DNA of 64,000 nt from Klebsiella pneumoniae (GTDB taxonomy: Bacteria; Pseudomonadota; Gammaproteobacteria; Pseudomonadales; UBA5518), in contig CAMAXE010000001.1 of NCBI GenBank assembly GCA_945862145.1, forward strand, positions 248,001-312,000. The letters are read 5' to 3'. Position numbers and translations under genes: made by a program. Shown in pieces: positions 55,636 through 64,000 of the stretch; within the stretch, counting starts at the first letter, position 1, and the number at the start of each line of letters is the position of its first letter. Under the pieces are notes generated by a model that saw only the letters and a program-made list of their open reading frames with translations, ran no database searches and had not been told where the DNA came from.

Positions 55636-56689
55636 GTTCCCCGCCCGAGGCCTCGGGGTGCAGCTCCTCCAGCGCTACCGGGTGCCAGCTCGAGAGTTCT
55701 CCGCGCGCGGCAGCGCTCTGGTCGAGTTGCTCCCACCTGCGCCGCAACAGCCAGGTAAAGCCCCGCGCCCAGATCCGCGAGTTGATTCCCGGCCACGGGT
55801 TGAACGGGTTCAGTCGGCTGTAGGCCCATATCTCCAGCCGTCGCGCGCCCGGAGCCGCCGCGCCGCGGCAGTGCAGACCGTAGGTGTCGGCAATGATCAA
55901 GGTGTTTGCGCGGACTACGAAATCGCGTGGGGGAGGCAGCCCCAACTGGCGTAGGTCTTCATCGTCGGCGCGGAAGGAGCCCTTTTCGCTGTAACCGTCT
56001 TGCAGCTTCGCTGCCACCAGGCTGCGGCGATACTCCCACCGGAGCCTGGGCAGTGTGAGTCGGTGTGAACCCGGGACGTAATTCAGCGGCCCCTGCGAGG
56101 TCTCGACGTCCTGCAGGAAAAACCACGCTTTCATGGTCGGGTGAAAGGTGTCCGAGTGAAGCCTCTTTTGGGGGTCTGTACGGCCCGGCCGGACACCGTT
56201 ACGTATCGATTGGATGTAGTGCAACGGGTATGCGTTTCGCGCGCCAATGTAGCGAACGCCACCTGCGAATACGGGATGCTCAAGCAGCGCGCGCAGCCCC
56301 GGGAGTGAGGCCAAGGTGGTGTCATCCAGCAGCATCCGGTGGGTGAGGGTGTCGCCCTGGATGCACTCCCGCAGCGGTGCTGCCGCGGCATGCATGTCGG
56401 CCAATACGGCGGCAAAGGCCGCATCGGGCAACAGGCCTCGCACCACCACGAAGCCGTCCTTGCGGTAGCTCTGGCGAAGGTGTTCGGGCAGCAGTTCGCG
56501 CAACCACAGCCGGCGCCAAGCGGTCAACATGCGGGCCAGCAGGAGGCGGGCCACATGGAGCCCCATCCGATTCAACAGACTCGAGCCCAGCACGGGGTTG
56601 CCGCGGAAATCATGCCCGGAGCCCAGTGGCGACAGGAGCCACAGCGGCCAGCGCACGCTGCATCGAAAACGCGACAGGGAAAGCCTCAT
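55613..56689 (-). CDS. PhyH-like 2-oxoglutarate/Fe(II) oxygenase
   Basis: 358 residues. The HxD pair is in LHSDTFHPTMKAWFFLQDV, the distal His in DTYGLHCRG, and the 2-oxoglutarate Arg probably in GARRLEIWAYSR. YVPGSHRLTL is the family's usual loop. PhyH proteins hydroxylate acyl-CoAs or other metabolites. An N-terminal basic and hydrophobic stretch of about 50 residues is atypical. It is divergent from the APH-like gene across 61 bases, and near CYP153 and ferredoxin genes, perhaps as another alkane or lipid hydroxylase. Confidence 0.83.
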   Translation of the reverse strand: MRLSLSRFRCSVRWPLWLLSPLGSGHDFRGNPVLGSSLLNRMGLHVARLLLARMLTAWRRLWLRELLPEHLRQSYRKDGFVVVRGLLPDAAFAAVLADMHAAAAPLRECIQGDTLTHRMLLDDTTLASLPGLRALLEHPVFAGGVRYIGARNAYPLHYIQSIRNGVRPGRTDPQKRLHSDTFHPTMKAWFFLQDVETSQGPLNYVPGSHRLTLPRLRWEYRRSLVAAKLQDGYSEKGSFRADDEDLRQLGLPPPRDFVVRANTLIIADTYGLHCRGAAAPGARRLEIWAYSRLNPFNPWPGINSRIWARGFTWLLRRRWEQLDQSAAARGELSSWHPVALEELHPEASGGELSPGSGK

Positions 56690-56750
56690 GCGGTGAGGGT
56701 GCCGATGAGGACAGATTCTGTCGAGCCAAAAACTGGGTCATAATCAACGG

Positions 56751-57746
56751 ATGAACTCGATACTCGGCCCCGAAACCGACCGCCCACTGTCCGTCACCAG
56801 GCGCGCCGTGGAAGTCCTCCAGCGGGAGTATCCGGGTTCGCGCTGGGTCATTCACTCCGATGTCAGCGAGGCGAGAAAGGCGCGCGTGATCCGGTTCTCG
56901 GCGCATGACAATTCTCGACAGGCGGCCTTGCGACTGTACGCAAGCCCCGTTGCCGCGAGGCGCCAGGCGGCGGGCTTGCGCTACGGTGCAGCCATGAATT
57001 CTGTGCACGGGCATGGGGTGCCGCGGGTTTATGCCTGGTTTGAGGATGCGTCTGCGCTATTGATCGAATGGCTGCAGGCGCCCCATCTTGAGACGGTACT
57101 GGTGCGCGCCGCGCTGGCCCCGGTGCGTCACCGGGACTCCGTGCGGCGAGTGGGCGAATGGCTGCGTCACTTCCACGCGCTTGATCGGATCGAGGACGCC
57201 CCACTCGACGCGCAGCGGTACCGGCTTTTGTTGGCGCGCCGGCTTAAGGCAGCGCCTGTCGGTGCCGCGGTGCTCGCGACGGATACGCTCTGGTGCGAGG
57301 CGGTCGCCTGGCTCGATCAGCAGTTGCAGTTGCAGGACGGGCAGCCTGTGCCATTCGCGCGGACGCATGGCGATTTCACCTTCACGAATGTTCTGGTGGA
57401 GCGCTCACGAATCACCGGGATAGATATCTGGGCCGAGCAGCGGTTGCCGGCAGCCGAGGATCTGGCGAGGATGTTTGTATACCTCGCCATGGGCGATATC
57501 TTTCCGCTACGCGCTCGTGTTGTGCCGGTGGCGCTCCCGGCCCGCCGCGCCCAGCAAGCGCTGTTCGAGGGCTATGGGCCGCGGGTCGACCCCGGCAGCC
57601 GGGCCTGGCCGTTATTGGTGTGCTTCGAGGCACTGGCGCGGTACCTGGCGTTGCAGGACCGCTTGGTGCGCCGCCACAGTTTTTCCGAGCGCTGGAAGGT
57701 TGCGGGCCTGCGCCGGCTGTTGACCAGTATCACGGCCGGCGTTTAG
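56751..57746 (+). CDS. APH-like phosphotransferase/kinase
   Basis: 331 residues. The kinase-like core has ARTHGDFTFTNVLVERSRITGIDIW, with the HGDxxxxN catalytic loop and a following metal-binding Asp. A Lys-poor N-lobe (ALRLYASPVAARRQAAGLRY) carries a likely ATP-binding segment. The substrate could be a sugar, a small molecule or a protein. It precedes the ferredoxin by 32 bases, likely in the same unit. Specific function unknown. Confidence 0.75.
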   Translation: MNSILGPETDRPLSVTRRAVEVLQREYPGSRWVIHSDVSEARKARVIRFSAHDNSRQAALRLYASPVAARRQAAGLRYGAAMNSVHGHGVPRVYAWFEDASALLIEWLQAPHLETVLVRAALAPVRHRDSVRRVGEWLRHFHALDRIEDAPLDAQRYRLLLARRLKAAPVGAAVLATDTLWCEAVAWLDQQLQLQDGQPVPFARTHGDFTFTNVLVERSRITGIDIWAEQRLPAAEDLARMFVYLAMGDIFPLRARVVPVALPARRAQQALFEGYGPRVDPGSRAWPLLVCFEALARYLALQDRLVRRHSFSERWKVAGLRRLLTSITAGV

Positions 57747-57778
57747 TCTCGCCGCGCCCTCACGCGGAAGCCTCTTTC

Positions 57779-58099
57779 ATGCCGACAGTCCTTTTCCTAA
57801 GCCACTCCGGCGTCGAGTACCCCGTAGAGGCCCCTGTTGGTGACACCGTGATGACTGCGGCACTCGATAACGCGGTGCCCGGCATCGAAGCCGAATGCGG
57901 TGGCGGGTGTTCCTGCGGCACCTGTCATGTGTATCTCGATGCGGCCTGGGTAGACCGAGCCGGAGTCATAACCGAGATGGAGGAGGGCATGCTCGACTTT
58001 GTGGTTGCGCGGGAACCCACCTCACGGCTTTGCTGCCAGATCACGCTGAACGACAGCCTCGACGGGCTGGTTGTTCGCATCCCGAAGTCGCAGTTCTAG
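57779..58099 (+). CDS. Putidaredoxin-type 2Fe-2S ferredoxin
   Basis: 106 residues from the ATG at 57779; the much longer open frame upstream overlaps the kinase gene in another frame. The adrenodoxin-type cluster ligands are CGGGCSCGTCHVYLD and a later Cys in RLCCQITL. Such ferredoxins deliver electrons to class I bacterial P450s. The P450 gene follows directly, so this is its presumed redox partner. No ferredoxin reductase is in the window. Confidence 0.93.
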   Translation: MPTVLFLSHSGVEYPVEAPVGDTVMTAALDNAVPGIEAECGGGCSCGTCHVYLDAAWVDRAGVITEMEEGMLDFVVAREPTSRLCCQITLNDSLDGLVVRIPKSQF

Positions 58100-58112
58100 T
58101 CGTATTCATCCC

Positions 58113-59381
58113 GTGGAAACGGACCCTTGGGCGCTGCATCCGTGCAGGCCGGGAGCCGACCCCTGGAGTCTGCCGCTCGCGCAGTTCGATCTCTCCAATC
58201 CACGGCTCTACGCCGAGGGCATATGGCCCCCCTTTTTCGCCCGCTTGAGGCAGGAAGAGCCCGTCCATTACTGTCCGGAGAGTCCATTCGGGCCTTATTG
58301 GTCCGTGACCCGCTTCCGTGACATCCAGCAGGTCGAGAGCCAGCACGCGCTGTTTTCCTCGGAGCCGACCGTGTTGCTCGGCAATCCCCCGCGTGACTTC
58401 TACCTGCAGCCCGGCTTCATCGCCATGGACCCACCTCGCCACACACGTACTCGCGCCGCAGCTCAGCCCGCAGTCGGTGCGGCCAACCTGGCGCTGCTGG
58501 AGCCGCTGATCCGTGAGCGGGCGGTGGCCATTCTGGGCGCGCTTCCACTCGGCGTTGAGTTCGACTGGGTCGAGCGGGTTGCGGTCGAATTGACCACCCA
58601 GATGCTTGCGACGCTGTTTGATTTTCCGCTGGAACAGCGCCATTTGCTCACGCACTGGTCGGATGTCGCGACCTCCAGCCCACGCCAGCCCGGGCCGCTT
58701 CGACTCTCACCCGAAGAATGGCGTCAGACGATGCGCGAATGCCTTGAGGCGTTCACCCTTCTGTGGAACGAGCGGGCCGCGCGCCCTCCGCGACAGCCCC
58801 TGGATTTGGTCAGCCTTCTTGCTCAGCATCCGGCCACGTGTTCGATGACGCCGATGGAGTACCTCGGAAATCTGCTGCTGCTGATCGTGGGTGGTAACGA
58901 CACCACGCGCCACTCACTCACCGGCGGCGTACTGGCCCTGCACGACAATCCCGAGCAACTCGCCAAGCTCCGCGCGGACCCGGGCTTGGTGACCAGCCTG
59001 GTGCCGGAGATCATCCGTTGGCAGACGCCGCTTGCGTACATGCGCCGCACTGCCACCGCCGATTGCGAACTGGCGGGGCGGCAGATCCGCGCCGGCGATA
59101 AGGTGTTGCTCTGGTACCTGTCGGGAAACCGGGACGCGAGCGAGATCCCGGATGCGGATCTGTTCATCGTCGATCGAGCGCGTCCGCGCCACCACTTGTC
59201 TTTCGGCTTCGGGATACATCGCTGCATGGGCTACCGGCTGGCGGAAATGCAGTTGCGGATCGTCTGGGAGGAGATTCTCAGGCGGTTCCGGCGCATCGAG
59301 GTCTGTGGTCCGCCGCAACGTGTGATGTCGTGCTTCGTGCACGGTTTCGAGCGCCTGCCGGTGCGCGTTCACGGGCTCTAG
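58113..59381 (+). CDS. Cytochrome P450, CYP153-like alkane hydroxylase
   Basis: 422 residues from the GTG at 58113; a TTG at 58071 would extend the N-terminus but overlaps the ferredoxin. The heme ligand is Cys371 in FGFGIHRCMG. The I-helix has GGNDTTRHS. The ExxR pair is in EIIRWQTPLAYMRRTA, a stretch strongly resembling CYP153 enzymes, which terminally hydroxylate medium-chain n-alkanes and fatty acids. A ferredoxin gene lies immediately upstream, as in CYP153 operons. Substrate inferred from the family. Confidence 0.9.
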   Translation: METDPWALHPCRPGADPWSLPLAQFDLSNPRLYAEGIWPPFFARLRQEEPVHYCPESPFGPYWSVTRFRDIQQVESQHALFSSEPTVLLGNPPRDFYLQPGFIAMDPPRHTRTRAAAQPAVGAANLALLEPLIRERAVAILGALPLGVEFDWVERVAVELTTQMLATLFDFPLEQRHLLTHWSDVATSSPRQPGPLRLSPEEWRQTMRECLEAFTLLWNERAARPPRQPLDLVSLLAQHPATCSMTPMEYLGNLLLLIVGGNDTTRHSLTGGVLALHDNPEQLAKLRADPGLVTSLVPEIIRWQTPLAYMRRTATADCELAGRQIRAGDKVLLWYLSGNRDASEIPDADLFIVDRARPRHHLSFGFGIHRCMGYRLAEMQLRIVWEEILRRFRRIEVCGPPQRVMSCFVHGFERLPVRVHGL

Positions 59382-59411
59382 GGGTTGTCGGCGTCGTCCG
59401 GGCTTAAGCGC

Positions 59412-60197
59412 TCAGTCTCCCGCGCTCTGCCAATGTGGTTCGCGTTTCTCGAGAAAAGCGCGCATGCCTTCGCGGGCATCCGGCGTCTGGCTCATCCGGG
59501 CGATCATGAGCTGGGCGTACTCGAAGCATTGGTTCAGGGTCATCTCTTCCATGGCACGGAAGGCTTTTTTGCCGAGTAGCAGTGCGGCGGGGGAGGCGGC
59601 CATCAGGCTCGCAAGCAGATTGTTTACCGCGGCATCGAGCCCGGACTCCGGCACAACCCGATTCAACAGCCCGAACTCAAGTGCAGCAGCCGCGTCGAAT
59701 GACTCAGCCGTGAGGCACATCTCCAGAAGTCTTCGACGTGGCACCAGACGCATCAGGTAACTGAGGATCATCAGGGGGAACACCCCGACCCGGGCCTCCG
59801 GTGTGCCGAAACGTGCACCCTCGACGGCGATGGCCATGTCGCACATGCACACAAGCCCCAGACCACCAGCCATGGCGTGGCCGTTCACGCGGGCGATCAG
59901 GGGTTTGCCGCAGCGCTCTGCGGCGCGGAACACCTCGATGAAGGGGTGAGAATCGCCGGCACCGGAGAACACGCCCCCATCGGTGTCGACAGCCTGGCGC
60001 AGATCGGCGCCGGCACAGAAAGCACGATCGCCTGCGCCGCTCAGGACGACCGCGCGCACACCGGGGTCTTCGGTGGCATGCTCAAGTCCCGCCCGTATGC
60101 CCGCCAGCACCTCATCGTTCACGGCGTTGCGCTGCTCCGGGCGGTTGATGGTGATGCGGAGCACGCCCTCGTGGGAATCGAGCAGTACTGAAGTCAT
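59412..60197 (-). CDS. Enoyl-CoA hydratase/isomerase (crotonase family)
   Basis: 261 residues. Oxyanion-hole segment LSGAGDRAFCAGADLRQA and AMAGGLGLVCMCDMAIAVEGARFGTPEARVGVFP are classic; the GTPEARVGVFP region carries the first catalytic Glu. Third crotonase of the region. It is divergent from the acyl-CoA dehydrogenase across a 147-base gap holding a strong inverted repeat, so both may be controlled together in acyl-CoA degradation. Confidence 0.9.
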   Translation of the reverse strand: MTSVLLDSHEGVLRITINRPEQRNAVNDEVLAGIRAGLEHATEDPGVRAVVLSGAGDRAFCAGADLRQAVDTDGGVFSGAGDSHPFIEVFRAAERCGKPLIARVNGHAMAGGLGLVCMCDMAIAVEGARFGTPEARVGVFPLMILSYLMRLVPRRRLLEMCLTAESFDAAAALEFGLLNRVVPESGLDAAVNNLLASLMAASPAALLLGKKAFRAMEEMTLNQCFEYAQLMIARMSQTPDAREGMRAFLEKREPHWQSAGD

Positions 60198-60291
60198 CGA
60201 TGCTCCCCGTTAAAAACTTCTCATGCGTGGCTGCACGCTGACAGCGGCGGCCCGCGTGTAGAATCCCTTCCGTGCACGTGTGTCGTCAATG

Positions 60292-60319
60292 TCCGGGTGA
60301 TACACGTGGATCACCCGGA
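60292..60319. promoter_or_regulatory. 10+8+10 inverted repeat, candidate operator
   Basis: TCCGGGTGAT-acacgtgg-ATCACCCGGA has perfect 10-base arms. It lies between the divergent crotonase and acyl-CoA dehydrogenase genes, ending 25 bases before the dehydrogenase ATG. The symmetry suits a dimeric regulator or a 5' UTR hairpin. No regulator gene is adjacent. Nothing else is evident in this 147-base gap. Confidence 0.55.
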
Positions 60320-60344
60320 TCGCCACGGACTCTGAGGACACTGC

Positions 60345-61514
60345 ATGCGATTTACCGACCAGCACCGCGCGATCCGCGAGACCACCGCGCGTTTTGTCGA
60401 TACCGAGATTAATCCCCATGCCGATGCGTGGGAGGCTGCGGGGATCTTCCCTGCGCACGAGCTCTTCGCTCGCATGGGCGAACTCGGACTGCTTGGCATC
60501 TCCAAGCCGGTGGAGTACGGCGGCCTGGGGCTCGATTACAGCTATCAGCTCGTGTTTGCTGAGGAACTGGGACGCATCCAGTGCGGCGGTGTAGGTATGG
60601 CGATCGGCGTGCAAACCGACATGGCCACTCCAGGGCTTGCGAAGTTTGGCAGTGACGCCTTGCGCCGCGAATTTCTTGTTCCCGCAATCACTGGCGAGGC
60701 AGTCTTCTCCATCGCGGTGAGCGAGCCGGAGGCGGGCTCCGATGTGGCCGGCATCCGCACCACGGCCACCAAATCAGGCGATGACTACCTGATCAACGGC
60801 ACCAAGATGTGGATCACCAACTCCACGCAGGCCGATTTCTTTTGCCTGCTCGCCAACACGAGCGATGGCAAGCCACATTTCAACAAGTCGCTGATCATCG
60901 TGCCTGCCAATACGCCCGGGCTCTCGCTGTCGCCGCGTCTGGACAAGCTCGGCATGCGCTCCTCCGATACAGCGCAGATTTTCCTTGAGGATGTCCGCGT
61001 GCCGCAGCGATTCCGGATCGGCGACGAGGGCTCGGGATTCGTCTACCAGATGCTGCAGTTCCAGGAGGAGCGCCTGTATGGCGCTGCCGCTGGCCTTAAA
61101 GGCCTCGAGGCCTGCATCGACGCCACCATCGCCTACACGCGCTCGCGCAAGGCCTTCGGGCAATCCATTCTCGATAACCAGGTCGTGCACTTCCGGCTAG
61201 CGGAGTTGCAGACTGAGGTCGAAGCCCTGCGCGCGCTCACCTACGACGCCGTGGAGGGCTACATCAACGGCGAAGATGTGACGATGAAAGCATCGATGGC
61301 AAAACTCAAAATCGGACGACTCTCGCGCGAGCTCACCGATGCCTGCTTGCAGTATTGGGGGGGCATGGGATTCATGTGGGACAACCCCATTGCACGGGCC
61401 TACCGTGACACCAGGCTGGTGTCGATTGGCGGTGGTGCTGATGAGGTGATGCTCTCCATTATTTGCAAACTGATGGGTACGCTGCCCGGTAAAAAGAAAA
61501 AGGAATCGTCATGA
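60345..61514 (+). CDS. Acyl-CoA dehydrogenase
   Basis: 389 residues, the standard length. FAD and substrate segments are FSIAVSEPEAGSDVAGIRTTAT, LINGTKMWITNSTQADFF and MLQFQEERLYGAAAGLKGLE. The C-terminal GGADEVMLSIICKLMG holds the likely catalytic Glu. It introduces the alpha-beta double bond into an acyl-CoA and passes electrons to ETF. GAGG lies 7 bases before the ATG. The following SDR overlaps its stop by 4 bases. Confidence 0.93.
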   Translation: MRFTDQHRAIRETTARFVDTEINPHADAWEAAGIFPAHELFARMGELGLLGISKPVEYGGLGLDYSYQLVFAEELGRIQCGGVGMAIGVQTDMATPGLAKFGSDALRREFLVPAITGEAVFSIAVSEPEAGSDVAGIRTTATKSGDDYLINGTKMWITNSTQADFFCLLANTSDGKPHFNKSLIIVPANTPGLSLSPRLDKLGMRSSDTAQIFLEDVRVPQRFRIGDEGSGFVYQMLQFQEERLYGAAAGLKGLEACIDATIAYTRSRKAFGQSILDNQVVHFRLAELQTEVEALRALTYDAVEGYINGEDVTMKASMAKLKIGRLSRELTDACLQYWGGMGFMWDNPIARAYRDTRLVSIGGGADEVMLSIICKLMGTLPGKKKKESS

Positions 61515-62338
61515 GCGCCAGCCTGTTGGAACGCTACGGTCCGTGGGCCTTGGTGGCGGGCGCCTCCGACGGAATCGGCGAGGCCTTCGCGCGGGAGCTC
61601 GCGGCCGCTGGCCTGAATCTCGTGCTGCTCGCACGTCGTGCTCCGCTGCTCAACGAATTGGCGGCAGATCTTAGGCAGACCCACGGCATTGCCACTCGCT
61701 GCATCGCAGTTGACCTCACTGCCGATGGCATGGCAGACCGGGTTCGACGCGAGACCGCGGAGCTCGAGGTCGGACTGCTGATCTACAACGCCGGTGCCAC
61801 CCACGGCGCCGCGCATGTGCTCGACAAGCCGCTCGAGGCTGCGCTCGGCCTGGTGGCCCTGAACTGCAAGGGGCCGCTGTCGCTGGCGCACCACTTCGGC
61901 GGCGCGATGCGGGAGCGGGGCCGGGGCGGGATCATGCTGCTGTCTTCGCTGGCCGCGCTTTCAGGTGGCAGCTACACCGCGGTTTACAACGCCACCAAAT
62001 CCTTCGAACTGACTCTGGCCGAGGGCCTGTGGCACGAATTGAAGCCCGCGGGCGTCGATGCGATGTGCCTGATCGTCGGTGCCACGCGCACGCCGAGCAT
62101 GCTGGGCAGCATGCCGTCCTTTGCTGACTATCCCGGTTTGATGATGCCGGCGCAGGTGGCCGCCGAGGGCCTCGCCTTCATGGGCAGGGGACCCGTGTGT
62201 GTCGCAGGGGCCCATAACCGGGATATCGCACGTCGCCTGCTGCCGAATCCGCGCGCGCCCCAGATCAACGCCCTTAGCGCTGCCAGCGCCGGGATATTCG
62301 GCAAGGCGGGGCAGGACGTGGCGGGCGAAGAGTTCTGA
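61511..62338 (+). CDS. Short-chain dehydrogenase/reductase
   Basis: 275 residues. GASDGIGEAF is the cofactor loop, preceded by VAGA. The catalytic Tyr and Lys are in YTAVYNATKSFE, with the Ser in LLSSLAALSGG. The overall pattern and RETAELEVGLLIYNAG resemble 17-beta-HSD12/ketoacyl reductase-like proteins. It overlaps the acyl-CoA dehydrogenase by 4 bases, suggesting a shared acyl or keto substrate. The specific reaction is unknown. Confidence 0.87.
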   Translation: MSASLLERYGPWALVAGASDGIGEAFARELAAAGLNLVLLARRAPLLNELAADLRQTHGIATRCIAVDLTADGMADRVRRETAELEVGLLIYNAGATHGAAHVLDKPLEAALGLVALNCKGPLSLAHHFGGAMRERGRGGIMLLSSLAALSGGSYTAVYNATKSFELTLAEGLWHELKPAGVDAMCLIVGATRTPSMLGSMPSFADYPGLMMPAQVAAEGLAFMGRGPVCVAGAHNRDIARRLLPNPRAPQINALSAASAGIFGKAGQDVAGEEF

Positions 62339-62403
62339 CGACCAGTTCCGTATTGCTGGACTGACTAATAGCACCCATCAACACACTCTCGAGGAATCCC
62401 CGC

Positions 62404-63717
62404 ATGTCAGCACCCCAAGGCCCCGGCTTCGACACCCTGTCGCTGCACGCCGGTGCCCAACCCGACCCGGCGACAGGCGCACGGGCAACCCCGATCTACC
62501 AGAGCGCGTCCTTTGTCTTCACCGACTCCGACCAGGCAGCCTCGCTGTTCAACATCGAACGCACGGGGCATGTGTACTCGCGACTGAGCAACCCGACCAA
62601 TGCCGTGCTTGAGGAGCGCATCGCCGCGCTCGAGGGTGGCGTTGCGGCCATTGCCACCGCCAGCGGGCAGGCGGCCCTTCATCTGGCGATCGTCACATTG
62701 ATGGGCGCAGGTTCCCACATCGTGGCATCGCGCTCGCTCTATGGTGGCTCGCACAACCTGCTCGGATACACGCTGCCGCGCTTTGGCATCACGACCACTT
62801 TCGTCGATCCGCGCGATCCGGAGGCCTTCCGCGCCGCAATCCGGCCCGAGACCCGTCTCGTTTTCGGCGAGACGCTCGGCAATCCCAATCTCGAGGTGCT
62901 CGACATCCCCGCGATCGCAGCGGTAGCGCATGAGGCCGGGATACCGTTGCTGGTCGATGCCACCTTCACCACGCCTTGGCTGATGAAGCCGCTGGAACTC
63001 GGCGCCGATCTCGTGATGCACTCGGCGACCAAGTTCCTGAGTGGGCACGGTATCGTGATCGGCGGCTTGCTCGTGGACGGCGGGCGCTTCGACTGGGAGG
63101 CCTCAGGGAAATTCCCGACGCTGACCGAGCCCTATGTCGGTTTCCATGGCCTGGTTTTCAGCGAGGAGTTCGGTCCGGCGGCGTTCATTACCCGTGCCCG
63201 CAAGGAGGGCATGCGTGATTTCGGCGCCTGCATGGCACCGACCTCCGCGTTCCATGTGCTGCAGGGCATCGAGACCCTGGGACTGCGGATGGCCCGCCAT
63301 GTCGGGAATACGCGTCGGGTGGTTGAGTTCCTCGCGGCTGAGGCATTGGTGTCGGCGGTTCGCTACCCCGAACTCGAAGGGCATCCTGATCACGCGCTTG
63401 CTGCGCGCTTGCTTCCTCGCGGCTGCGGCGCTGTGTTCAGCTTCGACCTACGGGGTGGGCGCAAGGCGGGGATTGCCTTCGTCGATGCGCTCACAATCTT
63501 CTCGCACCTTGCCAACGTCGGCGATGCGCGCTCGCTGGTGATCCACCCGGCGAGCACAACCCACCACCGGATGGATGCCGCAGCGCTTGCGGCCTCCGGC
63601 ATCGGCGAGGGCACCATCCGGTTGTCGATCGGCCTCGAGGATCCGGATGACCTGATCGAGGATCTGCGGACCGCGCTTCGCGCCGCGGCCAAGGCGGCGG
63701 GGGAGGGCGGAAAATGA
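62404..63717 (+). CDS. O-acetylhomoserine sulfhydrylase-type Cys/Met-metabolism PLP enzyme
   Basis: 437 residues, the MetY length. The PLP lysine is Lys210 in MHSATKFLSGHG. TPIYQSASFVFTDSDQAA and VYSRLSNPTNAVLEERIAALEGG match MetY/MetZ enzymes, which make homocysteine from O-acetylhomoserine and sulfide. O-succinylhomoserine sulfhydrylase is an alternative. It lies 65 bases after the SDR gene and overlaps the hydrolase gene that follows (ATGA at 63714). Confidence 0.9.
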   Translation: MSAPQGPGFDTLSLHAGAQPDPATGARATPIYQSASFVFTDSDQAASLFNIERTGHVYSRLSNPTNAVLEERIAALEGGVAAIATASGQAALHLAIVTLMGAGSHIVASRSLYGGSHNLLGYTLPRFGITTTFVDPRDPEAFRAAIRPETRLVFGETLGNPNLEVLDIPAIAAVAHEAGIPLLVDATFTTPWLMKPLELGADLVMHSATKFLSGHGIVIGGLLVDGGRFDWEASGKFPTLTEPYVGFHGLVFSEEFGPAAFITRARKEGMRDFGACMAPTSAFHVLQGIETLGLRMARHVGNTRRVVEFLAAEALVSAVRYPELEGHPDHALAARLLPRGCGAVFSFDLRGGRKAGIAFVDALTIFSHLANVGDARSLVIHPASTTHHRMDAAALAASGIGEGTIRLSIGLEDPDDLIEDLRTALRAAAKAAGEGGK

Positions 63718-64000
63718 AACTGCAGGTCAATGGTCAGGACGCTTACTGCTACACCGGCCCGAGAGATCCCGATCCCGCAAAGCCCGCCATCGTGCTGCTG
63801 CACGGCGCAGGGATGGATCACACGGTCTGGACGCTGGTCTCGCGCCACTTCATTCGCCACGGTCGCACCGTGGTAGCGCCGGATCTTCCGGGACACGGGC
63901 GTAGCGCGGGAACACCGCTCAGCTCCGTGCCGGCGATGGCAGACTGGGTTCTGCAGTTACTGGACGCGCTCGCCCTTTCCCGCGTGGCGTTTTTCGGTCA
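63714..64000 (+). CDS. Alpha/beta-hydrolase, 5' part (runs off the window)
   Basis: The first 95 codons are present. VLLHGAGMDHTVW is the oxyanion-hole loop and VVAPDLPGHGRS the adjacent strand-turn, both typical of alpha/beta hydrolases. The nucleophile elbow lies beyond position 64000, so catalysis cannot be judged. It overlaps the MetY-type gene by 4 bases. A homoserine acetyltransferase-like role is conceivable but not supported by what is visible. Confidence 0.8.
   Translation, partial: MKLQVNGQDAYCYTGPRDPDPAKPAIVLLHGAGMDHTVWTLVSRHFIRHGRTVVAPDLPGHGRSAGTPLSSVPAMADWVLQLLDALALSRVAFFG

Overview
The window is a gene-dense, GC-rich chromosomal stretch of an aerobic Gram-negative bacterium. 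About 58 protein genes are supported, no intergenic gap reaches 300 bases, and no tRNA, rRNA, CRISPR array, integrase or insertion sequence was seen. SrkA-type kinase, YcgN-type cysteine-cluster protein, a DUF6491-like lipoprotein, a TonB-dependent receptor and many acyl-CoA and redox enzymes point to a heterotrophic gammaproteobacterium, perhaps marine or hydrocarbon-using. The lineage is inferred, not shown.

Layout. 1-3.7 kb: an LD-carboxypeptidase, a DadA-like dehydrogenase and an NhaD-type antiporter. 4-9.3 kb: a tightly coupled run encoding a three-subunit xanthine-dehydrogenase-type molybdenum hydroxylase, a MoaD/ThiS-like small protein and an MgtE magnesium transporter. 9.5-12.7 kb: a lipoprotein coupled to a second, exported, two-subunit molybdenum hydroxylase of the IorAB type. 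12.7-15 kb: an MBL-fold hydrolase and a beta-propeller-like lipoprotein. 15-17.3 kb: moaC-moaD-moaE (molybdopterin synthesis) with a flavin reductase and a NUDIX hydrolase. 17.4-23.3 kb: a peroxiredoxin, an RND efflux pump pair and a fused redoxin-like/2-oxoglutarate oxygenase.

23.3-38.4 kb is the most distinctive region. A Rieske oxygenase and an aldehyde dehydrogenase diverge from a TetR-GNAT fusion regulator. A second block reads leftward: class III aminotransferase, two CrtI-like flavoproteins and a GcvT-like protein, all overlapping. It diverges from a BetI-like regulator that overlaps a complete PotFABC-type uptake system. A TetR-style palindrome lies between the two. Together these look like a regulated module for uptake and oxidative breakdown of an amine (polyamine or quaternary/N-methylated amine); the substrate is unknown.

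38.4-52.6 kb: a TPR-sulfotransferase and a possible partner, a TonB receptor, a saccharopine-dehydrogenase-like protein, a DASS carboxylate symporter overlapping an MtnA-like isomerase that overlaps a cysteine-synthase-like enzyme, a periplasmic TPR protein, SrkA and an aldose-epimerase-like protein. 52.7-64 kb: lipid/hydrocarbon catabolism with three crotonases, two short-chain dehydrogenases, an acyl-CoA dehydrogenase and a CYP153-like P450 with its ferredoxin, plus a PhyH-like oxygenase, an APH-like kinase, a MetY-type sulfhydrylase and the start of an alpha/beta hydrolase that runs off the window.
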